From an uncultured Flavobacteriaceae bacterium (GTDB lineage Bacteria > Bacteroidota > Bacteroidia > Flavobacteriales > Flavobacteriaceae): a DNA stretch of 64,000 nt. Location: assembly GCA_905480425.1 (NCBI GenBank), contig CAJQQG010000005.1, positions 28,541 to 92,540 on the forward strand, written 5' to 3'. Positions 57,772 through 64,000 of this stretch are shown piece by piece (position 1 is the first letter of the stretch; each line of letters opens with the position of its first letter). The notes under the pieces were generated by a model. It did no database searches and was not told the DNA's origin. It saw only the letters and a program-made list of their open reading frames with translations. Position numbers and translations under genes: made by a program.

Positions 57772-59457
57772 TTAATATAGATGAACAGCGGTATCATCTC
57801 CTCTAGGATCTGCACCTGTAGAAATTTGATTTGATTCTGATATTAAAATAGCATCGACTCTTCCAATAATTCGCGAATACTCTTGAGTAATTTTATAATC
57901 TTTTGCTTGAAGGTTTTCAATTAATGAAGTATTAAAGCTATTGGGCTCAAAAACTATTAAATCTGGAAGCCATTGATGATGAAATCGAGGAGCTGTAACT
58001 GCTTTTTGGATATCCATTTTAAATTCATAAACATTTAAAAGGGTTTGCAAAACTGAGGTAATAATGGTAGAGCCTCCTGGCGTTCCCAGGATCATGGCTA
58101 ATTTCCCATTTCGTTCTACTATTGTAGGGGTCATGGCACTCAACATTCGTTTTTGTGGTTCAATTGCGTTTGCTTTTCCGCCTAAAAGTCCAAACATATT
58201 TGGAACTCCCGGCTTACTGCTAAAATCATCCATTTCATTATTAAGAAAATAACCACCTTCTTCAACAAATACTTTCGATCCATAACTTCCATTAAGGGTA
58301 GTAGTTACTGCTACTGCATTTCCCATTTGATCAACAATAGAGTAGTGGGTAGTTTCTTCACTTTCATCCCAAACTATACTTCCTGGTAAAATATCAGATG
58401 ACTTAGATGCCTTTTTAAATGAAAAGGAATTCATTCTATTCATTAAGTATTTTTTGGATAAAAGACTATCTGTGGGAATATTAACAAAGTCAGGATCTCC
58501 TAAATATAGACTTCTATCTGCATAAGAACGACGTTCTGCCTCTACAATTATCTGAACTGCTTTTTGAGAATTATGAGAATATTGTCCAACATCAAAGGGT
58601 TCAATCATTTTCATTATCTGTCCTAAACAAATTCCTCCACTCGAAGGGGGTGCCATAGTATGAATATTTAAATTTTTGTATTTAAAACTTATGGGCTCCC
58701 TCCACACTGGCTTATAGGCTTGCATATCTTCATGTGAAATAATACCTCCTGTTTCTTGGACTCTATTAACTAAAGCTTCAGCTACTGGTCCTTTATAAAA
58801 TCCTTCTTTTCCGTTTTTTGCTATATATTCAAGTGTTTTTGCTAAGGCTTCATTTTTTACAACCGATCCTTCAGTAAATTCTTGAGCATAAAAAGTATTT
58901 TCACCATTCATAGCTATAAAATCCTCTTTTTTAGATTTGAAGCTAGAGGCTTGTTTTAGGGTTACCTTATAACCATTTCTGGCTAAATCAATAGATGGCT
59001 GAACTAACTCATCCCAAGGTAAGCTGCCAAACTTTTGGTGTACAGCAAACATTCCCGCAACTGTTCCTGGAACTCCAACAGCAAGCCCACCAAGAGTACT
59101 TTTATTTGGTATAACGTCACCTTTTTGATTTAGATACATATTGTCAAATGCTAGTAACGGAGCTTTTTCCCGATAATCTAAGCTTCCTAACTCTCCCGAG
59201 GCAGTTCTAAACACTAGAAATCCTCCACCGGCAATATTTCCTGCATTAGGATAACAAACAGCTAGAGCTAAATCTGTTGCTATCATAGCATCAAAAGCAG
59301 ATCCCCCTTTTTTCATAATTGACACACCTATTTCTGAGGCTTCAGCCCTTGCACTTACTACCGCTGCTTTGGTGATCTTTTCCTGTGCACAAGAATATAA
59401 TAAAGCTAAAAAAAATAGATAACTTCCTGTTTTAAGAATGTTTTTAAATGGCGTCAT
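57772..59457 (-). CDS. ggt: Gamma-glutamyltransferase, lipoprotein
   Basis: This 561-residue Ntn hydrolase carries a lipoprotein signal (SYLFFLALLYSCAQ, lipobox cysteine at ~23). The N-terminal block is GGSAFDAMIATDLALAVCYPNAGNIAGGGFLVFR. The autoprocessing threonine lies in EETTHYSIVDQMGNAVAVTTTLNGSYGSKV, and ILGTPGGSTIITSV is in the small subunit. It is expected to hydrolyse or transfer the gamma-glutamyl group of glutathione and related peptides outside the inner membrane. The start overlaps the acpH stop by 4 nt. Confidence 0.94.
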   Translation of the reverse strand: MTPFKNILKTGSYLFFLALLYSCAQEKITKAAVVSARAEASEIGVSIMKKGGSAFDAMIATDLALAVCYPNAGNIAGGGFLVFRTASGELGSLDYREKAPLLAFDNMYLNQKGDVIPNKSTLGGLAVGVPGTVAGMFAVHQKFGSLPWDELVQPSIDLARNGYKVTLKQASSFKSKKEDFIAMNGENTFYAQEFTEGSVVKNEALAKTLEYIAKNGKEGFYKGPVAEALVNRVQETGGIISHEDMQAYKPVWREPISFKYKNLNIHTMAPPSSGGICLGQIMKMIEPFDVGQYSHNSQKAVQIIVEAERRSYADRSLYLGDPDFVNIPTDSLLSKKYLMNRMNSFSFKKASKSSDILPGSIVWDESEETTHYSIVDQMGNAVAVTTTLNGSYGSKVFVEEGGYFLNNEMDDFSSKPGVPNMFGLLGGKANAIEPQKRMLSAMTPTIVERNGKLAMILGTPGGSTIITSVLQTLLNVYEFKMDIQKAVTAPRFHHQWLPDLIVFEPNSFNTSLIENLQAKDYKITQEYSRIIGRVDAILISESNQISTGADPRGDDTAVHLY

Positions 59458-60038
59458 AAGTTCTTTATTTCGTTTTTAGTAAAATCAATAACTTCTTCCA
59501 TAAACGAAGAAAAACGATTATGAAAATAGGTATAATTTTCTTTTAATTGTTTTGTGGACGCACTCAGTTTTGATGGAAATCTGGTGCGTTGTTCCATTTG
59601 AGTTAATATAAGTTCTAAACCAGTAATTGTCTTATAACTATCAAACCAGTTATAAAAAATTAATGTTTTTGAAAAGTTTTTGATGTTTTCAGGAAAATTT
59701 TCTGATTCTATTTTTAATGCATCATAAAATTCATATGAAAATACTTTTAGATTTTTTGAATGATATTTATCCCAATTTGATGCTAAAAAATGATCGAAAT
59801 ACATATCAATGATTACTCTACTGTAATGTCTGTAAATAGGAAATAATAATGAAACACATTCTTTAAATAATGGATGATAATCAGTAAAAACATCGATTTT
59901 TCTATGTAAAAGAATTCCTTTTTGAATCATTGGGGAAAAATCTGTTAAATCCTTTCCCTTCACTCTATCTGCGATTAAGTTTCCTACTGCTAGAGAAAAA
60001 TTGTCATTAGATAGATAAACATGAGCCAAAAAATTCAT
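59454..60038 (-). CDS. Acyl carrier protein phosphodiesterase (AcpH family)
   Basis: This 194-residue helical HD-like metal-dependent hydrolase begins MNFLAHVYLSNDNFSLAVGNLIADRVKG and continues with SPMIQKGILLHRKIDVFTDYHPLF and YSRVIIDMYFDHFLASNW, which are the AcpH ligands and helices. The family removes 4'-phosphopantetheine from holo-ACP. A role in ACP turnover is known for E. coli AcpH; the Bacteroidota member is assumed to act likewise. It overlaps the gamma-glutamyltransferase gene start by 4 nt. Confidence 0.85.
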   Translation of the reverse strand: MNFLAHVYLSNDNFSLAVGNLIADRVKGKDLTDFSPMIQKGILLHRKIDVFTDYHPLFKECVSLLFPIYRHYSRVIIDMYFDHFLASNWDKYHSKNLKVFSYEFYDALKIESENFPENIKNFSKTLIFYNWFDSYKTITGLELILTQMEQRTRFPSKLSASTKQLKENYTYFHNRFSSFMEEVIDFTKNEIKNL

Positions 60039-60143
60039 TTTTAAAATTACTTTATTAATACCAAATAATTTAAAAGTTACAGTAATTTTTAAATAGTTTA
60101 CTTTTAATAAATTATTTAAATTTAATTTACATTAAAATATCTT

Positions 60144-61295
60144 TTGAGCTCAAATACTTTTTTGTTTTTATTTGTTTTGTGCTTATTATCTGGTTCTTTA
60201 GTTTCTGCGCAATCTTCGAACAAGGAAACGGTTTTTGAAGGAGTTTACACCTTAGATTTAGCTTCAAATTTAAAGGGAGGTCTTGATCAAGGCTCTGCCT
60301 ATTTGGGGAATATTGATTTGATGTTTACATTTGATACGGAAAAATTTGGTTTTTGGAAAAACGGACGTTTTTTTGTTTATCTATTAAATAATCATGGAAA
60401 CTCACTATCTGATTTAATAGGAGATTTTCAAGTAGTTAATAATATAGAGGCAAATTCTAATTCTCGTTTATATGAATTCTGGTATGAACATCACCTTGAA
60501 AACATAAAAATTACGATTGGACAGCATAATTTGAATTCTATTTTTGCAATCTCCAAGTCTGGACTGTTTTTTATTAATAGTTCTTTTGGTATTCAACCTG
60601 ATATCTCCGCAAATGTTTCAACATCTATATTTCCTCTTGCTGCTCTAGGAGCTATTATTTCTTTAAAAATAAACTCCAATCTTCAATTTAATAATGGTGT
60701 TTATGATGGAGATCCAGGTTCTGAGACGAGCAATCCTAATTCTCTTAAATGGTCATTAAATAAAACTGATGGTGCCTTTTTTATTCATGAACTCGTTTAT
60801 GAAAAGAAAAAAGATAGTAGTGTGAATTCTATATTTAAACTAGGTCTTTGGAATCATATTCAAAAACAAATATTTGATGGATTTGAACAATATAATTCCC
60901 AAGGAATCTATTTTATAGGAGAAAAAAAAATATTCCAATTAGAAGATGATGTCAAAAGAGTAAATTTTTTCTCACAAGTTGGCTTTTCACTTAATCAATA
61001 TAATCCTGTGAAATCATATTGGGGTGGTGGTTTTGTTTATCATGGTATTTTTTCAAATCGTGAAAATGATGCAGGTGGAATTGCGATTGCACATTCTCGA
61101 TTTTCTGATTATTATCAATCTCAATTCAGTATGGATAAACTTCAAAGTGAGACTGCACTTGAAATTTCATATGAGTTTGTGTTTTCAAATCCGCTTGTTT
61201 TAAAGCCCAATGTTCAGTACATTATAAATCCGGGAACTAATACATCGATTCCTAATGCTTTAATGGCTCTTGTAAGAATGAGTTATAGTTGGTAG
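60144..61295 (+). CDS. OprB-type carbohydrate-selective porin
   Basis: This 383-residue outer-membrane protein has a signal peptide (FLFLFVLCLLSGSLVSAQ). Its strand-rich body ends in the aromatic residue of MALVRMSYSW, as needed for barrel assembly. Blocks such as FEGVYTLDLASNLKGGLDQGSAYLGNIDLMFTFDTEKFGFWKNGRFFVYLLNNHG, FWYEHHLENIKITIGQHNLNSIFAIS and ENDAGGIAIAHSRFS correspond to the OprB family. It forms a channel for sugars or other small solutes. The start is TTG at 60144; no ATG lies upstream in frame and the signal peptide needs this start. Confidence 0.82.
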   Translation: MSSNTFLFLFVLCLLSGSLVSAQSSNKETVFEGVYTLDLASNLKGGLDQGSAYLGNIDLMFTFDTEKFGFWKNGRFFVYLLNNHGNSLSDLIGDFQVVNNIEANSNSRLYEFWYEHHLENIKITIGQHNLNSIFAISKSGLFFINSSFGIQPDISANVSTSIFPLAALGAIISLKINSNLQFNNGVYDGDPGSETSNPNSLKWSLNKTDGAFFIHELVYEKKKDSSVNSIFKLGLWNHIQKQIFDGFEQYNSQGIYFIGEKKIFQLEDDVKRVNFFSQVGFSLNQYNPVKSYWGGGFVYHGIFSNRENDAGGIAIAHSRFSDYYQSQFSMDKLQSETALEISYEFVFSNPLVLKPNVQYIINPGTNTSIPNALMALVRMSYSW

Positions 61296-61343
61296 TTTTA
61301 ATAATCAAAAATGATATTATAGAACTTAATTTAAAATATAATA

Positions 61344-62723
61344 ATGACATTAATAAAATCTATTTCTGGAATTCGAGGCACCATAGGAGGTAAGCCTTCA
61401 ATAAATTTAACACCACTTGACATTGTACGTTTTACAACTGCTTATGGACAATGGCTTTCTTCAAATTCTGAGGATACTTTAACAGTGGTCACAGGCAGGG
61501 ATGCACGTATCTCAGGAGCAATGGTTCACTCCTTAGTAAACCAAACGCTTATTGGAATGGGAATAAATGTAATTGATTTAGGACTTTCAACTACACCTAC
61601 TGTTGCTGTTGCAGTTCCCTGGGAAAAAGCAAATGGAGGGATTGTATTAACTGCAAGTCACAATCCTAAGGAATGGAATGCTTTAAAACTTTTAAATCGT
61701 AATGGAGAATTTATTGATGCAGAATCAGGTGAGATAATATTAGCATTTGCCGAAAAACAAACTTTTAATTATGCAGATGTTGACCATTTAGGAGTATTAA
61801 AAACCAATGATACTTATTTTAAAAAACATATTGATGCTACGATTGCAATGGATACGGTTAACGTTTCTGGAATAAAAAAGGGGTTGTTTAAAGTTGTTGT
61901 TGATGGAGTTAATTCATCAGGAGGGGTAATCATACCTCAGCTTTTAGAAGCTTTAGGGGTTGAAGTTGTGAAAATTCACTGTGTTCCCAACGGAGATTTT
62001 CCTCATAATCCAGAACCATTAAAAGAACATTTAGGAGATCTTTGCGAGGCTGTTGTTTCACAAAATGCCCATTTTGGTATTGCTGTTGACCCCGATGTAG
62101 ATCGTTTAGTTTTTGTAGATGAAAAAGGTCATTTTTTTGGAGAAGAATACACCTTGGTCGCATGTGCCGATTATATTTTAAGTAAAACATCTGGAGCTAC
62201 TGTTTCTAATATGTCATCTACTCGAGCATTATTAGATGTTACTCTTATCCATGCAGGTCATTATTCTGCAAGTGCTGTTGGAGAGGTTAATGTTGTGAAA
62301 GAAATGAAAGCTGTTAATGCCGTTATAGGTGGCGAAGGAAATGGTGGAGTTATTTATCCTCCCTTGCATTATGGAAGAGACGCATTAGTGGGTGTAGTTA
62401 TTTTCTTATCCTTACTTGTGGAAAGAAAAGTTTCTGTTTCCAAACTTCGCGCTAGTTATCCAAATTATTTTATGAGTAAAAATAAAATTATTTTAAATGA
62501 AGGAATAGATGTCGATGGTGTTTTGAATACCATGGCTAAACGTTATGTTTCTGAAAAAATATCAATCATTGATGGTGTTAAAATTGATTTTAAAAAAGAA
62601 TGGGTACATCTCAGAAAATCAAATACTGAGCCTATAATAAGGGTATATACTGAAGCTATGTCAAAAGAAAAAGCTGCTGCATTAGCGCAACGTTTTGTTT
62701 CGGAAATAAATTCATTGCTTTAA
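61344..62723 (+). CDS. glmM: Phosphoglucosamine mutase (alpha-D-phosphohexomutase family)
   Basis: This 459-residue enzyme has the phosphoserine loop VLTASHNPKEWNALKLLN, the metal loop AVDPDVDRLVFVDEKG, the sugar-binding GEGNGGVIYPPLHYGRDAL and the C-terminal phosphate-binding RKSNTEPIIRVYTEA. These are the four active-site loops of the superfamily. GlmM converts glucosamine-6-P to glucosamine-1-P for peptidoglycan and LPS. The sequence could also be a phosphomannomutase; the Bacteroidota group is commonly labelled GlmM. It overlaps the convergent acyltransferase by 4 nt. Confidence 0.88.
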   Translation: MTLIKSISGIRGTIGGKPSINLTPLDIVRFTTAYGQWLSSNSEDTLTVVTGRDARISGAMVHSLVNQTLIGMGINVIDLGLSTTPTVAVAVPWEKANGGIVLTASHNPKEWNALKLLNRNGEFIDAESGEIILAFAEKQTFNYADVDHLGVLKTNDTYFKKHIDATIAMDTVNVSGIKKGLFKVVVDGVNSSGGVIIPQLLEALGVEVVKIHCVPNGDFPHNPEPLKEHLGDLCEAVVSQNAHFGIAVDPDVDRLVFVDEKGHFFGEEYTLVACADYILSKTSGATVSNMSSTRALLDVTLIHAGHYSASAVGEVNVVKEMKAVNAVIGGEGNGGVIYPPLHYGRDALVGVVIFLSLLVERKVSVSKLRASYPNYFMSKNKIILNEGIDVDGVLNTMAKRYVSEKISIIDGVKIDFKKEWVHLRKSNTEPIIRVYTEAMSKEKAAALAQRFVSEINSLL

Positions 62724-63595
62724 ACTTTTTTCGCATGTTTAAATCGTTTGTGAGTCCAAAAATATTGAGAGGGGTCATCTTTAATTTGTACCTCAAGCCA
62801 TTCTGTAAATAAATCTGTGATACCGTAATCAGAAATTTTATGAGGTGTTTCCGAAAGCACTCTGAATTCTACTTCATAATAACCTCGTTTGACTCTATTT
62901 ATTTTAGCAAAAACAATTGGTATGTTGAGTTCTTTAGCTAAGCGTTCAGCACCAGTAAAAACTGGAACTTTAGTTCCAAGAAAAGAACGCCAGTATGTTA
63001 GATGCTTTAGACGAGGAGATTGATCGCTAGCAAACCCAAAAACACCACGTTCATTATTTGCCTCCATTCTTTTAATTTCTCGTGCTGCTGTTCTTTGTGA
63101 GATCATGAAAGCATTATGTCGACTTCGAATTTTCTTGATCAGATTGTCAAAGTACTGATTTCGAATAGGTTTGTATATTCCGTATCCTTTATGCTTCATA
63201 TGGTATCCCAGTGACATCATCCACTCCCAGCTAGCATAATGACCACACATTAAAAAAACAGATGTGTTTTTTTTTTCAAATTGGGTGAGTACTTCAATGT
63301 TTTTAACCTTAAAACGTTTAATCATTTGCTCCTTAGTCATGCCCATTGACTTTATGATTTCTAAAAATAAATCGCAAAGATGACGATAGAATTTATTTTC
63401 AATATTCATAAATTTTTTATGATCATATTCTGGGAATGCACGTTTTAAATTTTCTCTCACTACATTTTTACGATATTTAAAAACATGTTGAACAAAAAAA
63501 CAAACAATATTAGAAAATTTATAAAAAACACTGAATGGTAATCTGGAAATCAAAAATAATAATGGATATGTAAGATAATAAACGAGTGCTTTCAC
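62720..63595 (-). CDS. LpxL/HtrB-type lipid A acyltransferase
   Basis: This 291-residue inner-membrane acyltransferase has an N-terminal hydrophobic segment (YLTYPLLFLISRLPF). The catalytic HxxxW(E) block lies in VFLMCGHYASWEWMMSLG, and FGFASDQSPRLKHLTYWRSFLGTKVPVFTGAERLAKELNIPIVFAKI is the following conserved region. It transfers a secondary acyl chain to lipid A, or an acyl chain to a lysophospholipid. The exact substrate is not determined. It is divergent from the gene at 63751. Confidence 0.9.
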   Translation of the reverse strand: MKALVYYLTYPLLFLISRLPFSVFYKFSNIVCFFVQHVFKYRKNVVRENLKRAFPEYDHKKFMNIENKFYRHLCDLFLEIIKSMGMTKEQMIKRFKVKNIEVLTQFEKKNTSVFLMCGHYASWEWMMSLGYHMKHKGYGIYKPIRNQYFDNLIKKIRSRHNAFMISQRTAAREIKRMEANNERGVFGFASDQSPRLKHLTYWRSFLGTKVPVFTGAERLAKELNIPIVFAKINRVKRGYYEVEFRVLSETPHKISDYGITDLFTEWLEVQIKDDPSQYFWTHKRFKHAKKV

Positions 63596-63683
63596 ATAAA
63601 ATATTTAATGCTTTGTGAAATTACTTATTTAATCTACATCTTCATACCTGTTGAAAACTTTACTCTAAGATCTTAATATTTTA

Positions 63684-63727
63684 GTTATATATATAACGAT
63701 ATATAATACTTTTGTTATGTATGTAAC
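63684..63727. promoter_or_regulatory. Paired palindromic sites flanking a -7 box
   Basis: GTTATATATATAAC (63684-63697) and GTTATGTATGTAAC (63714-63727) match at 12 of 14 positions and start 30 nt apart. The -7 box TACTTTTG (63707-63714) lies between them, and the second site would cover the predicted start of transcription. This is a typical layout for two operators of a repressor. Confidence 0.5.
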
Positions 63728-63750
63728 AAATTAACTTTAAGTTTGAAAAA

Positions 63751-64000
63751 ATGAAAAAAATATTAGTTCTAGGAATGGGAAAGGTAGGGAGCCTAGTTGG
63801 TGTTCTGTTAAATGATAATTTTGAAGTAACGGCTTTAGATCAAAAGACACCACATTATTCATATGAATTACCTTTTAAATGTTTATTAGGTGATGTGACA
63901 GATAAAGATTTTATTTCGGAATTATTAAAAAAACATGATGCTGTAGTGTCGTGTTTACCTTTTTTTTTAAATAAAGATATTGCACTTCTTGCCCATGCAT
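63751..64000 (+). CDS. Saccharopine dehydrogenase-like NAD(P)-binding protein, 3' end cut by window edge
   Basis: This gene is absent from the ORF track because it runs off the right edge. Translation from the ATG at 63751 gives MKKILVLGMGKVGSLVGVLLNDNFEVTALDQ, then LPFKCLLGDVTDKDFISELLKKHDAVVSCLPFFLNKDIALLAHA. The GxGxxG-type fold, the DVTDKD element and VSCLPFFLN match the saccharopine dehydrogenase/lysine-ketoglutarate reductase family. About 83 residues are visible out of an expected 380 or so. It is likely to act in lysine or related amino-acid catabolism, and is preceded by paired operator-like repeats. The name is provisional. Confidence 0.8.
   Translation, partial: MKKILVLGMGKVGSLVGVLLNDNFEVTALDQKTPHYSYELPFKCLLGDVTDKDFISELLKKHDAVVSCLPFFLNKDIALLAHA

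Overview
The window looks like chromosomal core DNA of a marine-type Flavobacteriaceae bacterium (Bacteroidota). It is AT-rich, with short gaps and many 1-4 nt gene overlaps. I see no Shine-Dalgarno dependence, but repeatedly the Bacteroidota -7 box TAnnTTTG, in three cases with a TTG about 20 nt upstream. Families typical of the phylum are present: the alpha/beta-fused E1 dehydrogenase, DUF6787, TIGR02757, the serC-serA / acyl-CoA reductase / ferredoxin cluster, an SglT-type symporter and an HSDR_N protein beside holA. No tRNA, rRNA, CRISPR array, prophage, insertion sequence or defence island was seen.

Layout. 1-3.4 kb (minus): 5-oxoprolinase subunit PxpA (cut by the left edge) behind an NRAMP-like transporter, then TIGR02757 and a LolD-type ATPase. 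3.6-4.7 kb (plus): msrA-folE. 4.7-8.3 kb (minus): acyl-CoA reductase, serC-serA and a DUF6787 membrane protein; a ferredoxin is read divergently from the reductase. 8.7-13.4 kb: YdjC-type deacetylase, ychF, a YhhN membrane protein, a SulP transporter and a Dabb protein. 13.6-19.9 kb: parE and parC, then a minus-strand unit of an XRE regulator, a small lipoprotein and TerC. 20.2-24.4 kb (plus): M14 peptidase, Lrp/AsnC regulator, PEP carboxylase. 24.4-28.9 kb: aroB, smpB, glyA, a thioesterase and glutaminyl cyclotransferase. 29.05 kb: SRP RNA. 29.2-33.8 kb: SDR, small transaldolase, a thioredoxin-fold lipoprotein without cysteines, and an ABC-F ATPase. 33.8-34.3 kb is the only gap over 300 bp; it holds a decayed DUF2141 gene. 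34.3-42.9 kb (minus): SSS symporter, DUF2007, a membrane protein, pheT, recG, M20 amidohydrolase. 43-45.3 kb (plus): uvrD/pcrA, ending at a hairpin terminator. 45.4-60 kb: OmpA lipoprotein, GT2, HSDR_N protein, holA, fused E1, an M1-like protein with a barrel-like C-terminus, LOG, uvrA, gamma-glutamyltransferase, AcpH. 60.1-64 kb: porin, glmM, LpxL-type acyltransferase, and the start of a dehydrogenase cut by the right edge.

Most genes are housekeeping: serine/glycine/one-carbon supply (serA, serC, glyA, folE), DNA repair and topology (uvrA, uvrD, recG, parE, parC, holA), trans-translation and secretion RNA (smpB, SRP RNA), and anaplerosis (PEPC). I did not find an obviously new multi-gene system. 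The observations most worth following are: an NRAMP relative that has lost its metal-binding residues and is paired with PxpA; four copies of TACAWTTGTA between the XRE operon and the M14 gene; an ABC-F protein whose motifs predict one working and one dead ATP site; two genes whose GTG start falls on the predicted transcription start; a paired operator-like repeat before the last gene; and a decayed DUF2141 gene. ORF-track TTG starts for serA-like extensions, ychF, parE, DUF2007, the HSDR_N gene, E1 and uvrA were corrected to internal ATG codons.
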